Of a DNA stretch of 64,000 bases, positions 22,542 through 35,021 are shown one piece after another; position 1 is the stretch's first letter, and each line of letters starts with the position of its first letter. Origin of the DNA: Linnemannia schmuckeri (Eukaryota; Mortierellomycota; Mortierellomycetes; Mortierellales; Mortierellaceae). The stretch spans positions 1,488,001 through 1,552,000 of the forward strand of contig JANATG010000001.1 of assembly GCA_029449235.1 (NCBI GenBank), written 5' to 3'. The translations under genes were made by a program, and so were the position numbers. The notes below the pieces were generated by a model that worked only from the letters and a program-made list of their open reading frames with translations, was not told the origin of the DNA and did not search any database.

Positions 22542-25500
22542 TCATTCAGCGTCACTCTCGTTAACGACCACTCCAGTATCTTCCTCCTCTTGCTCCTGTT
22601 CCACTGATGATTCAGCGCTATCAGGCCCAGCCTGCTCCTGCTTCTCCGTCTCTGTTGCTTGCTCCGTCAAAGGCAACTGAGGCTCAATCGGCGAAGCTGT
22701 GCTAGCATCTTGCTGTGGTTTCGCAGTCTCACCCTCCTCATCATCTGACCGCTTGTAATCCCGCGCCATATCGCTCCTCAGATGGATCGCGGCCTCGGTG
22801 ACAGTCTCACGGCCATCCTTGCCGACGCCTTCCTTCGCATCGCCTCCAGTGGCCTCGCCACTACCGTCGTTCGAGCCTGCCAACACAAACTTGATTCCCG
22901 TACGCGTCGCGACTGGTGGTAGCACCGAGGTGGAAGCTAATGGCGAAACAGACCGTGACCGTGCATTGGGCGAGGACAGGGGCGAGGGTGATCTGCCATT
23001 CCGGACAGAGTTAAGCTTGAACTTGATCCCTGAGCCTGATCCAGCCTTGGCTTTGGAGGCATCCTCGGCCGCATCAGTCATAGTCTGGTCGTGTTGATCG
23101 TCGCTATCCGAGTCGTTATCCAGCTTGGCCTTCTTGAGTGGCGGCTCTGACGATAGCTCCGTCGACGACTCTGATCCATTGGCTTTCTTTTCCAGATCTC
23201 GGTCGTGCCGGTTAAATACCCCCTCGTCTTCGTCGTCATCATCCTCGCCATAGGGGACGAGTTTCCTTCTCGTGGGTGGTGTGAGTGGTAAGAGCAAAGA
23301 CGCCTGTGAGGCCAAGACAGGTTCCGCGTCCATAGCGGTAATCCCTTGTTCTTCCGAGTCTGAGTCTGAGTCCGATCCTGCAACCACTCGCCTCCGAAGA
23401 TCTGACGTTGGAGGATCGTCCTCCTGTTTTCCTCCATCCGGTACCTCCAGCTCATCATCTGAATTGTTAAAGTACGCCTCCTCGTCATCGTCCACTGTTG
23501 AGGAAGACCATGCGTTGTGCTCCTGTCCACGCTTGGCTGAACTGGTTTCGCTCGCCGCCACCTCTGCAGCCTCTGCGTCAGCAATGGACGTGTCGTGTTG
23601 TTGTTCGTATCGCCGGATGAGTCCTTTGAATGTCGCTACATATTCGATATCCTTGATCTGGTCGCGATACAGGGGCACAATATGGTTGATCAACGACTTG
23701 ATGTTCTCCTAAAAACACAAACAAGAAATACGAAGTGTTAGATAATGTTGCCGCCTTTCTCGCGTTATTTCATGTCACAACCGCAACTTCCCCTCCTCCA
23801 TGCATACGCCAAAACTTACACTCCTGATAAAGTCAAAGAATTCGATACAGGCCGAGTTTACAAGGTTGTTTTTGTTGCCGGTTGCCAATAGCATATCCAT
23901 GATGTGCTGCACGACATTGTGCTTGATCAAGTACCGGTGGTAAAAGTCATCGTTCAAGCCAACACACGTGCGAAAGAATCTCAAGGCGCCTATTGTTAAT
24001 TAGGGGTCAGAACTCATTAGCACCAAGTCCTCCATGTGAAACGCCACTATTTGAAGAGTATCAGCTGTCACCACTTACAAAGTCGAATATGCATGTCCCT
24101 GTTCTTCATCAATAGGCACATCTTTGCGACAATCCCGCTTGATAATACATAGTACTTGCTCCGGAAAGTGTGGTGGCGGACCATAAACGACAAGATCTGG
24201 CAAATGCTTTCGCACAGACTGGCAAACGTCCGATCAAATTGCGTTTTTTCTATGCGAAGTGAGAATTATAAGTTAATAAATGATCAACGAAAACTTGATA
24301 CTAACACAAACATGGCACATGGTATCAGGGCACATGAACGTACCTTCGGTAAGCTCCAAAAGCGGTGAGACAAACTTGGCGATGTAAGGCATGTAGAACA
24401 GTTCGAGGTATTTGTCTGCGTCTGGATCCGAGTTGGTTGGAACGTCGAGCGCTAACGGCATTCCTGTCTCCGTCTGGGCGGCGTTGATATCCAGGAGGCT
24501 GCGAATCACTTCCGAGAACTGCAGTCTGATTCCAACGTCTTCTTCCACAAGGAACTGGTTCAGAATGATGTCCATGAGTTGTTTTGGCGGTTTGTCCTCT
24601 GATTGTCTGACGATGTACGATCTAATGAGATTCGGGTCGTGCTCCATAGCAGCCAAAAACACTTCCGTTCCTGCCATCCTGATCTTAGGCAGAGAGTCTC
24701 CAAGGGCAACTTCGAAAACATGGAAAAGTCCTGTCTGACTCAACGTCCTATCAATTAACAAATGTGAATGATGTCTTAAAACCAGCGCCTCTGTTTTACA
24801 TCTGCCCGCAGTCTATTTTGAGAATGATGCTCCATGAGGTGAGCAGCAATACCTGTAAAGCCCAACTCGGGTGGGCAGTTGAGTCGCCTTGGCAATGGAG
24901 CAGAACTGTTGCGTAAATAAAATCACGTCCCGCTTCCGATCGATGGTTTCCGAGTCATCCTCCAGAATTCCAAACAGGTCTCTCAGGAATGCTCGATCTC
25001 CGTGGATATAGTTGACAATGTCGATGTTGTGGAAAAAAATGAGCGATCCCAGAATGGAGGAGAGGCTTTCATCCATGTACTGTGCCAGAACCGTGTCTCT
25101 AAGATACTGAAGCCGGAAAACCTGGTGGATCTTTTGTTCCACTTCGGGATCATTGATCGGCACAATTTGTTTGTACTTGGACCGCCTTGACAAGAATTCC
25201 CGATACTCCTCCTTGGATTCGCCGAGTTCAGAGTCGTCTAGAATGGCAGTGATAATTAGCGTTAGGTCCATGAGTACATATGCATAAGTTAAAGGACAAA
25301 TTTGGCCAACAGACATCCTGAACTATTGATTTGGCTTACATTGCAGCATAGCTACACAGTTAAGAATGATCTCATCCTTGAGGATGTGCTGGATAATCGC
25401 AATGTCGTTCAGCATGACTATTGGAAAACAAGAATAAACGCAAAGCAAAGGTGTCAGTTAATACACGATGATGTTTCCGTTGTTTAACAACACGCTCGAC

Positions 25501-25701
25501 ATGACGTTGAGTGGCGACGTACTTATCCCGAGCATAATGTCGTGCAGAATGTGCAAGTCTGCGTAGTTGTCCAGATCCTCGCAGGTCTCCAGGATTGGGA
25601 ACAGTTTGTCAATGTAGCTCTATCAAAATTAAAATTAATTACACCCGTAACGTTAATACCTATTCGTATTTATCTCTACTGATATCCAAAGAATAAGCAG
25701 C

Positions 25702-25736
<35 letters not shown>

Positions 25737-26989
25737 CGCCGTGGTGATGGTACATACATCCATAATGATGAAGGCTGCGAGTCTCTCCTTTTCGTTGGCG
25801 CCAGATTGTGCTTCTTTGATCAAGTGCTCGATCTCTGCCAAGTTAGAAATGTCGGGGTCCGGAAGAGTAATGTATTCGCCACTGCCAGTCCCGTTGACGT
25901 CGGATGGGTCGGAGAAGAGATCTTCCGCTACATGAAGAACAGGAATACGAACAGTTCATTGTTAGCCATGCGGAACGATTGCGCAGAGTGTATCCGAGCG
26001 TGGGCGCATGTTGGTTGTGAATTGTCTTACCATAATGTTGCTGGACTTCGTTGATGTTGTCCCTAAATAGTTATTGAAACAGATAGTCTTTTTGTCAGCA
26101 GTTATTTTTTTTATCTTGGCATATTTCAGGCTCACTATGAAACCCATGGAGCATTCCATGTAGGTACTTTTTCAATGTTATTACCAAATCTCTCCGCATC
26201 CTTCTGCTTCCTGGAAACTCAAGGCAAGATCTACGCCCTCGTCCTCTGACCATACAATTAGGGTTTCTAAATCATAATGGTACACAAGAACAATAGCCAT
26301 GTTAGTTCAACAACTGTCTGAGAATATTTCCCGTGTCAATTCCTTTTGAGACCAACAGTCATCTGCGTGATCGCGTAGCATGCAGTGTTCCTGTACCTTG
26401 CTGTCGCTGATAGAGGTCTTCGCCGACTCTTATCCGAGAGCTCAGGAGGACCTTATCATCACTATCCTCTGAGTGAACGATCAATGTACCTTCAGATTTG
26501 TCCTATATGAAACAAAAATATTCAACGAGTTGTTAGTTGTGAACCTTTCAGAATGTCAAAGGCAATGTATGCGACTCTTTTTCCGCAAGGTAATTTGCCG
26601 CTATCGCAAATAGTTTGGGGGGTGATGATGGGTGCTCGCGTGTTCATGATCTTCTCGGCGCAGGCGTGCCAAACTGTCGATTATTCATTACGAACTGATA
26701 TCCTGTCTGAACACAAGCGTTCGTTGATGTTGTTGTTTGATAGTGTAAGATATTCTAATATCAGATATTACTGTTTAAATGCTGTGCGGGTTTGACAATC
26801 CGTTCGCCTGGTATAGCTGCAGTCAAGCAGCGGCAGGGTCGGCTGGAGGCGGAGAACATAACGTCATCGGTACCGTTTGTTCTTTACCATGTTGAATTCG
26901 CACGAACAATGGCCAGTGCCTTGATCGATCCACTGACTGCCTGCGCTGAGTCTATAGACCTTGACGCGCATCTTTGTTGCCGAATCCAT
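22542..26989 (-). CDS. PSY2: Protein phosphatase 4 regulatory subunit 3 (SMEK/PSY2)
   Basis: Scaffold subunit of PP4, acting in DNA-damage recovery and nuclear signalling. Twelve exons close exactly in frame: 26989-26888, 26502-26397, 26266-26185, 26062-26031, 25927-25758, 25619-25523, 25417-25340, 25237-24853, 24747-24344, 24249-24079, 23989-23820 and 23708-22542; total 987 residues. The N-terminus MRVKVYRL...[11 protein letters not shown] and [28 protein letters not shown] form the PH/EVH1-like domain. The middle is the SMEK alpha-helical repeat domain (for example [30 protein letters not shown] and [21 protein letters not shown]). The last 300 residues are acidic, low-complexity and end in [12 protein letters not shown]. 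Convergent with the flavoprotein gene (270-base gap). The 30-nt A tract at 25703-25732 lies in an intron. Confidence 0.95.
25703..25732. repeat. Poly(A) tract, 30 nt, in a PSY2 intron
   Basis: In PSY2 orientation a poly(T) run inside the intron between exons 5 and 6. Confidence 0.9.
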
Positions 26990-27591
26990 GAGCGAGAACG
27001 ACGGGATGGTGGCGCCGTGTGGTCGTTGTTATAGTTGGTTTTGGGGATCGAGCGGGAGGATAGAGAAGGGAAAAGGGGGTGTGCGGTGGAGTGGCGTTAA
27101 GAAAAACACACACGTGAGGTGTTGTTGTTGTTGCAGGTGATGGCGGGGCCGGGGATGATGTTTGACGTCTGAGAGAGTGGCTGAAGGTGAGATAAGAGGA
27201 GGAGGGGAGGAGGAGGCAAGGGTGTGGCGCAATAAGTGTGGCAAAGTGATGGGGTGAGATGCCAAAGTGTAATAAAAAGAGGCAAGGAGAGGGCAGCGCT
27301 CTATGGTCGAAGACGGCGATGAAGTATTGAGCCTCCCTTTGAGTGAGCGTTTGGTCTGGGTGAAGACGCCTTCCTTACCTTCAGTGACAGACAGCCCAGA
27401 CTGCGAGGTGGTTGTCCACGCTTGACTGAACACCTCACAAATGCAAATTTGCATTCATCATGTGACTACTAAATGAATGTTGTTATTTTTTCACAAGCAG
27501 GCAAAAAAAAAAGAAAAAAAGAAAGAAAAGCTCGCTCTCTCTCCATCAATTACATCCATCAATTACGTTTAACACCAACTAACTCACAACA
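26990..27591. other. Divergent promoter region between PSY2 and CGR1
   Basis: About 600 bases with no supported coding region. It contains a perfect 14-bp palindrome ATGCAAATTTGCAT at 27441-27454 and a TCATGTGAC motif at 27458-27466, both about 130-150 bases upstream of the CGR1 start codon. Confidence 0.5.
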
Positions 27592-28164
27592 ATGACCGCC
27601 AAGAAGCCCGAGCCTCAGGAGCCAATGACAAGAGTCTCTGGCAAGGACTGGAAGATGGCAAAGACTGCTACCCGTAGATCGCAGATGCCCAACGCCTTGA
27701 AGCAGACCTACTCCGAGCGTATGGCCAAGACCAAGCAGCTCAACATTGCCCGTGATATGGCCAAGGCCATGAAGCAGGAGAAGATCGACGACAAGCGTGT
27801 AAGTATTTGTTGTTATTTTTGTGATTGCACACTTGATTCACAACATATTGTGCAGTTTTGAATGCTTGTTCTTTGTTCCTACCGATCGATGAGCAATCGG
27901 GATAAGACGTTTCTTTTGTCTTGATCCTATATCTCCTCTTACTCATGAAGTGACGTTGAGGTACCAACGGTTTAATCCTCAAGAATGGTTGCTAATCCCA
28001 AATGTTTCTGGATTATTTTAATCTATTAGCGCAAGAGAGAGATCACCGAGGAGAGGAAAAAGATCCAGGAGGAGAAGGAGAGAATTGCCAGCTTGGCAGC
28101 CAAGATGTCGGCCAACAAACTCAAGAGACTCAAGAAGAAGGCTGGAAACTTGAAGGGTCGCTAA
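27592..28164 (+). CDS. CGR1: rRNA-processing protein CGR1
   Basis: Small basic nucleolar protein needed for 60S pre-rRNA processing. Exons are 27592-27798 and 28030-28164, 113 residues, near yeast Cgr1 (120). The N-terminal half carries RVSGKDWKMAKTATRRSQMP, a family signature, and the second exon is a lysine/glutamate-rich coiled coil (REITEERKKIQEEKERIASL) ending in KLKRLKKKAGNLKGR. The 231-base intron has GTAAGT and TTAG ends. Start codon context CAACAATGACC is good. Confidence 0.92.
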
Positions 28165-28741
28165 AAAGGGCGGAGGATATCCCACAAAACACAATTGTCT
28201 CTGCTTACCACTAGGATTCGAAACTAGACTCGCCTGCATCCGTGCTCGTTCGGGACACTTTTCTATTGTCAACCCTGCATGGATTGTCCAATTGTCCCGA
28301 CCAAGCCCTCATATCACCTCTTTCTTTTGTTTTTTCTGTACCATATTCACATGCATATTGCTTCATTAAAGAAAAATCGTTTTTGTCGTACGCTCTTCTG
28401 TTCCTTGCGCAAGGACCGTCGATGTGGTGGGTTTGCTCTGAGCCCTTGTTTTCTGTTTGGAAGGATTTTTTTTTTTTTTTTTTTTTTCTTTTTTTTCTGT
28501 TTGGAAGGAATTTGGTGGCAATGACTTTCGCTCCACTGTGTGACGTGTTTCAAATCGTTTTTAAGAGATGCTGCCGCAGAAGTGCAAAGAATAGCTTTGT
28601 TCTTTTCCCCTCTGTTCCCCTTTTGTCCCTCCAACTCTCCAACTCCAACCAACCCTCGCCTACGCCCCCTTCCTTTCACACTACTACAACTACACCCGTC
28701 CACTCATTCACCCACTTCAATAAACAAACTCACACATCACA
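28165..28741. other. Spacer between CGR1 and UBC12 with duplicated block around poly(T)
   Basis: No supported coding region. It contains a T-rich tract (28466-28492) bracketed by two copies of a 17-bp sequence, and a CT-rich leader before the UBC12 start. Confidence 0.55.
28449..28509. repeat. 17-bp direct repeat flanking a poly(T) tract
   Basis: TTTTCTGTTTGGAAGGA occurs at 28449-28465 and again at 28493-28509, separated by 27 bases that are almost pure T. This is the arrangement expected of a target-site duplication around a poly(A) insertion on the minus strand, or of a slippage duplication. Confidence 0.75.
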
Positions 28742-30144
28742 ATGATCAAAATCTGGTCGATGAAAAAGGAGAATGCCGGTGCCGACAAGAAGAAGCCTAA
28801 AGTCAGTGCCGGACAGATTCGTGTCCAAAAAGGTAAATGCCATTGCGTGCTTCTTCATTTTTCGCTCGCAATCAACTCATCCCTCGTGAGCGATTGTTCG
28901 AAAGAGGCTACATGCTATGGTCTCTTCCCATATGACCATCCTTACACACAAGACAAGGGTTGAAAAATAGCTTTCTCTGCGGCCGACTGACAAAAACAAC
29001 CTTTACTGTCTTTTTTACTGCGGGTGCTAATGTTGACTAATAGATTTGGGTGAACTGGACCTGCCAAAGACGATGAAGATGACCTTCCCAGTCCCCGAGG
29101 ACTTGCTCAACTTTGAGCTCGACATCTCCCCCGATGAAGGTGAGGAGACACACATCAGGAACTACTCTTGCTTTGGACATCCTGGAGAACCTACCCACTC
29201 CAAGGGAACTGTTGACAAACGAGCGCAACTGCGGTCGTTCGGTGGCGAAGGTGTTGGACGCTCAGTCCTTTGTTTGAAACAGCAGGAATCAGGACAGCTT
29301 TGGCTTTCGATGAATCTTCTGGAAGCTCGACACAACTTTTTTTTTCTACCGCTAGTCCTCGTTTTTGTCATCATCACTGCTACTGGATGACAAATAACCA
29401 CAAGACACAGCACAGGAGACGAAGCCTCTTCATGGACAGGACAACTTCTCTTGAACGCTGGTGAAACGGTGTTGATGAGTATATGTGGTCTGACGCTTAT
29501 CTTTTTTGTATGTGTCGTCTGACTTTAGGTTTCTACGCCGGCGGTACCTTCAAGTTTTCTTTCGCTGTCAACGGAAACTACCCTCACGATGCCCCCAGTG
29601 TCAAGTGCTTGCAGAAGGTAATAGTGACGGACGGACTACAGGAGTGAGGGAAACAATTCTCTCTCTCTCTCGTGTGAGGGATGCACTGTCTGGTATACAG
29701 GAACCATTTGCCATATTGGTTTACTGACCGACTGACTAACCTATGGTGTTCAATTCCTTCTTCCCCCTTTCCTTCGCCACTTTGCGCTTTGCCACCATCT
29801 CACATGCCGCCACACATCATTTACAACGGACGACTGATTCAATATTTTGTCATTGGGCGTGACCTGCTGGGCTTGATCAGATCTACCACCCCAATATTCA
29901 AGCCGACGGAAAGATCTGTCTAAACATTCTGCGTGAGGACTGGAAGCCCGTGCTGACACTAAACTCGGTCATGGTCGGACTCCAATACTTGCTTCTCGAG
30001 CCCAACGCCGACGATCCGCTCAACAAAGAGGCTGCAGAAGACCTGCGCTCGAACCGTCGCAACTTTGAGTCGAATGTCCACAAGAGTATTCGCGGAGGAT
30101 CCGTTAATGGCGTTCAGTACGATAATGTCATGACCAAGAAGTAA
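28742..30144 (+). CDS. UBC12: NEDD8-conjugating enzyme E2 (UBC12)
   Basis: Carries NEDD8/Rub1 as a thioester to cullins. Exons are 28742-28832, 29044-29139, 29529-29617 and 29881-30144, giving 179 residues (animal UBE2M is 183). The N-terminus [10 protein letters not shown] matches the E1-docking extension that distinguishes UBC12 from other E2s. The UBC fold has [23 protein letters not shown], the HPN motif (residues 95-97) and catalytic C105 in [15 protein letters not shown]. The C-terminus NEAAEDL-like stretch ([20 protein letters not shown]) is typical. Together with CDC27 and the arrestin this is one of several ubiquitin-related genes here, but they are dispersed. Confidence 0.95.
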
Positions 30145-30949
30145 AAAACACTATTAGTTCAGGATCAAGACTACAACTACCAAGACGATGAACGATGAGG
30201 ATGCCAACAATAAGTACAACAAGTATCCACAATTGCGGATCTTTGAAAATTCTTCGATAATGGAGCAATTTTTCATCTGACAACTTTGGTAGCAGACGGA
30301 CTTGGAAGAAGATAAGGAATATCCTAGGTTCCAACAACCCCACGCACAAATTCAAATACAAGAACAAAACAAAGCTTTACCTGTAATGAACAAAGGAAGA
30401 GGCAGAGTTTTTTTTAAGGATGCGTGTATGACTATTGATAGTATGCATTCTACCAGCCCTTTTTTCATTAATTCTCGGCATGATTTTATCCTTAGCGCCG
30501 TGGTCCCTAAGCAGCAGCAGCCGAAGGAGATACTGTTGTGTGGGTGGAGAAGATCAGCGGAAGGAGGGTATGTGGAGGAGAGCGAGAGAGAGGGTCCAAC
30601 TCTGTCGTCTCACCCTCTTATTCCCAACCGAGAGAGCGAGAGCAGTAGGGGGATAGTTAAGGGACTCTCTCCCCCTCTCTCCTTTCTCGCCTTCGGTACA
30701 AATTATCCGAGGTACCTACTTCGATCGGACGCAGTTGTCACATGATGCACTTGTAAAGTGCCCAACGAACAACTTTGTCGTTTTTTATTTTTCCCTGCGC
30801 GGTTCAGAGCATACATAAAGGGTTGCCACTTGCTTCTTGTTTCTCTTTCATTTTCTCTCTTCCATTTCTCAAACCAAACACTCATCTCTCTCTCTCTCGC
30901 TCTCTTTGTCTCCACTCCACTCTCCACTCCGCCCACCTCACACTTCACA
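30145..30949. other. Spacer between UBC12 and the dienoyl-CoA reductase
   Basis: About 800 bases without a gene I can support. A GTCACATGA motif at 30737-30745 lies 205 bases upstream of the next start codon. A CT-rich leader (30840-30940) precedes it. A minus-strand hydrophobic open frame at 30128-30367 overlaps the UBC12 stop and is not accepted. Confidence 0.5.
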
Positions 30950-32372
30950 ATGTCCAACAACGTCGTCATTCCCACCTCTTCCATCTTCAAGGACGATATT
31001 CTCAAGGGCAAGGTCGCCTTTGTTACCGGTACATACATACGCCTGTTCCACCCTTCTCCACACACGCTTCTCTTTTCTTTATTCTCAAGCATCGCTCAAT
31101 CATGCGCAAATGGACTCATCCTATCCTGCCTACTCTTTTGCGATCTGATTGTGGTATAATATAGGTGGTGGATCCGGTATCTGCAAGGGTATGGCCGAGG
31201 CATTGGCCCGTCACGGCGCCAAGGTCACCATTGTCAGCAGAACGTAAGAAATAGAGACCTCCTTCCGCACATCGCCACACGTTTTCATTTCCAACACCCC
31301 ACAGATACGACTGCAGAAATTCAGGATCCACTCTCAATCGAGTGATTTCCGCTCACGAGTGAATGTGAGAATACAGTTTTCTCACTAATTTGTTCAGCCC
31401 AGCCGAACGAGCGAACCGGAAAAGGGCGCCATGCTTCAAACCAACCAGTCAAGGCAACCGATAGAATGAGGATTTGTCCTCAGTGCGCTCAATCATTGTG
31501 CACGCACAACAATGCGATCGAGAAAAAAAGGAGGGGCATTGAATCTGGTGGATACATAACAGATACATCTTTTTCCCTCAGGGACCGAACAAAACAAATA
31601 ACCCCATTTCTTGACCCTTCTAACCACCTTTGTATTATTTTTCAAATCATTTAGTCTGTCAAAGTTGGAGGCAGCAGCCAAGGAGATGCGCGCCTCAACC
31701 GGCGGTGAATTCCTGGCCGTCGCCGCCGACGTTCGCGACCACAAGCAGATCCAAGTCGCCGTCGACAAGCACATGGCTCACTATGGCCGCCTCGACATCC
31801 TCGTCAACGGCGCCGCCGGAAACTTTCTCTCGCTCTCCCAGCACCTCTCCTTCAACGCCTTCCGCTCCGTCATCGAGATCGATCTTATTGGAACCTTCAA
31901 CACCACAAAGATTTGCTTCCCTCACCTCAAGGCCTCCAAGGGATCTATTATCAACGTCTCGGCCACGCTGCCTTATAACGGTCAGGTCTTCCAGTCCCAC
32001 GCCTGTGCTGCCAAGGCTGGTGTTGATGCTTTGTCCTTGGTTTGGGCAAATGAGTGGGGTCCTCTCGGCATCCGCTCCAACTGCATCGCCCCTGGCCCCA
32101 TCGCCAACACCGTAGGCATGGCCAAGCTCGCCCCTGAGGGCACCGATTCTGTCCGTGTCCCCATCGGTCGCTTGGGTGAGGTCCGTGATATTGAGCACGC
32201 TACTTTGTACTTGGCCTCCGAGGCTGCCTCATATGTCACAGGCCAGGTCTTGATCGTCGATGGCGGTAACTGGTTGCAGCCCTCCCTCGAGTTTGGATAC
32301 CCTCAGGTCTGCGAGCAGGAACTCAACATGCGTGAGATCATGGAGCCCGAGAAGGCCAAGGCCAAGTTGTAA
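30950..32372 (+). CDS. SPS19: Peroxisomal 2,4-dienoyl-CoA reductase (SDR family)
   Basis: NADPH-dependent reduction of 2,4-dienoyl-CoA, needed for beta-oxidation of unsaturated fatty acids with even-numbered double bonds. Exons are 30950-31028, 31165-31243 and 31655-32372, 291 residues. The cofactor motif TGGGSGICKGMAEALA spans the first junction. YGRLDILVNGAAGNFL, RSVIEIDLIGTFNTTK, the SAT...Q..HACAAKAGVDAL segment and the NCIAPGPIANTVGM loop are all diagnostic of the DECR2/Sps19 subfamily, in which the usual SDR tyrosine is not used. The C-terminus is AKL, a canonical PTS1 peroxisome signal. Convergent with the SH3 gene (270-base gap). Codons are C-rich at third positions in exon 3. Confidence 0.93.
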
Positions 32373-32642
32373 ATACAGCTTTTTTTTCTATTCTTTTCTA
32401 AACTTTTCAAATTAAAAATCCCAACTCTTGTAACATAACTTTTGATGATTTTTTTTTTTGCATTAGAAGGTGTTCTGTTTTTATTATCGAACATGAGGAT
32501 ATCTTTTGGTCATTGCTTTTTTTTTTGTGTCAATACTAGGAGTACTTATGTGAAATAGAATGTCGGTTATGATTGCTGTTGCTGTGTTTGCTTATGTGTT
32601 GTTCATTCATTAAAAATATAATAAAAATTGAGTCTCGTGTTT

Positions 32643-34956
32643 TTACCACTTGGTGCCAAACTTCTTCTTGGGCTTGACGGCGGCAGCCATCTGAGCAGTC
32701 GTCATCTGCGAGTTCGAGCCAACAGATCCCCCGGCGGTAGGACTAAGAGGCTGCTGTTGTTGTTGCTGCTGCTGCTGATTGTACTGGTAGGGCGCCTGCC
32801 CATACTGCTGGTACTGCTGCTGACCAGGCTGAACGGGTTGACCAGGTTGCTGCTGGAACTGCATCATGTTTGGTGGCTGCTGGCTAAATCGGTTCTGCTG
32901 AGGCGAGATGGGCGAGAGAGGTTGACTACCGGAGGGTCCGTAGTTCTCTTGACCAGGCTGTCCCTGTGCAAAGGGAAGTCGCTGGTTCTGGTTTCTCAAG
33001 CTGGGAGGTGGCGAGATGGGTGGCTGGTTTCCTGAAGTGGGAAAGTACGTGAACACAGACGACGCTGTGGGGGACATGGCCGAGGATCCGGGTGGCGGTG
33101 CAGGGAACGAGGACGAAGCAGGGGGAGGTGTGGGGAAGTTTGCTCCCCCTGGGACATTCGCATCTGGGCCGGGAGCTGCACCAGTCGCTGAGGTTGGGAT
33201 AGGTGCGGCCGCAGAGGTGCCTGAAGTGGCGGGTTCAAGTGATGAAGGCTGGTAGCTCGCTCTGAATGATGCCTGCTGCTGGAGAGAGCTAGCGAATCCT
33301 GCCTGCTCCGTAGGCGAAGGTGCGATCATCGACTGGCGGACGGTAACCGAGATCTTGGGGTATGTTCCATTGGCAGGCGCATTCCTAATAATAATAATAA
33401 GCACATTCAAATGAGTTTATGCTCAGCCGACAACAGTAAGTAAATTATGCCTCACAGAGCCAAACGAAACAGCACTTACAACTTCTGTACGTAGGCAGTA
33501 GGGAAGATACCCAGCTCCTTCCGGAGGGTACCTCTCCACCAGTCGTCATTCACTATGTGTCCAAGAGAAATAATCATTAGCATTACAAAACAAGAAAGGA
33601 TAACAATTACAATCAATGCCGCGACAACTCCATAAGATAAGAACTTACAGAACTCGATGACGTTGATGATATCGCCAACCTTAAAGGGCAAGTCACCAGG
33701 GTCCTCTCCGGGAAAGTCAAACATGGCCTGGGCACGAGCAATGACCTCCAAGTTACGAACCTCAGAGGCACCAGACTGGACCGAGATTCGAGAGCCAGCA
33801 TCAGATAAAGGCGAGCCTGGGGCCTGCTGGCGTTGCTCCTGTTGTGCTACCATAGGCTGCTGTTGTTGCTGTTGCTGTTGTTGTTGGTAAGGGCTGGCAA
33901 CGGGGGATTCCACCTTGACCTGGCCAGGCAATGAAGCGCTCGATGTGGAAAGACGAGCAGCTTGAATGGCGGCAGAAGCAGCATTAGCTGCCTCAATAGT
34001 CTCTGGTCTTAACGAAGCGTTGTTGAAAGAAGAGTTGGACACGCTGGAAAGACGTCTCCCGGCCTTGTCATCGTTTGCCTGTGCGCCCTGAGAATCAGGC
34101 ACGGGAACTGTAGGCGCTACGATTGATGGCGCAGCTGCTGCGGGAGGCTGCTGGTGCTGCTGGAGTACTGGAGCGACTGCTGGCAGAGTGGGCTGGACAG
34201 CGTTGGTGGCGTACGGCGACTGATGCTGTTGATGAAACTGCTGCTGTTGAGCTTGTTGTTGCTGGTACTGCTGTTGTTGCTGCTGGAACTGTTGCTGCTG
34301 GAATTGCTGCTGAAGGCCAGGCTGCTGTTGGAACTGCGGTGTAGCAGCCTGAGCAGAGGTCTCACTCTGGAACGAGTCTTGGCGTCCTGGGACTGCAACA
34401 TGAGCAGGCGTTGTAGTGGCAGCTGGAAGTGCGCCGCTGCCGGGGGTTGTTCCGATAGTGTTTTCACGCTGGCTAACAGGCGATGACCCAGGGGCGCCCC
34501 CTGAGTTGGCAAAGTTGGCGCCGTTGTAGCCTCCTTGTCCTGGAACCTGTCCACCAGAAAACGGAGGCTGTTGCTGCTGGAACTGCTGCTGATGCTGCTG
34601 CTGTTGACCGTACTGCAATGGAGGGTGGCCGTATTGTCCAGGGTGGCCCTCAAACTGCTGTTGGTGCCCGAAGGGTGCCTGAGGCTGAACAGTCAATGGT
34701 GCAGGCGCGACCTGAATTTGCGAGGGACTGTCTTGCGCCGCATGTTGGTTCTTGGCCTCCTTAGCCTCCTTAGAATCCTTCTTGGAGGCCTTGGGCATGA
34801 ACGAAGTGCGAATACCAGACATCCAGCCCTTTCCTGCAGGCTTGCTGGCGGCTGTCGACTCGTTGGCGGACGAGGCGGCAGAAGGAGGGCCAGAGTTGCC
34901 AACGTTGCTCACTTCAGGTCCAGTGTGGATAGGTGGGTGCTGCTGCCCTGCCCATG

Positions 34957-35021
<65 letters not shown>

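Noticed and set aside
30128..30367. Minus-strand frame with a tail-anchor-like hydrophobic segment (WILVVLIVGILIVHRLGS)
   Set aside because: It overlaps the UBC12 stop codon and 3' flank, has no ATG context, upstream exon or recognised family. Kept only as a note.
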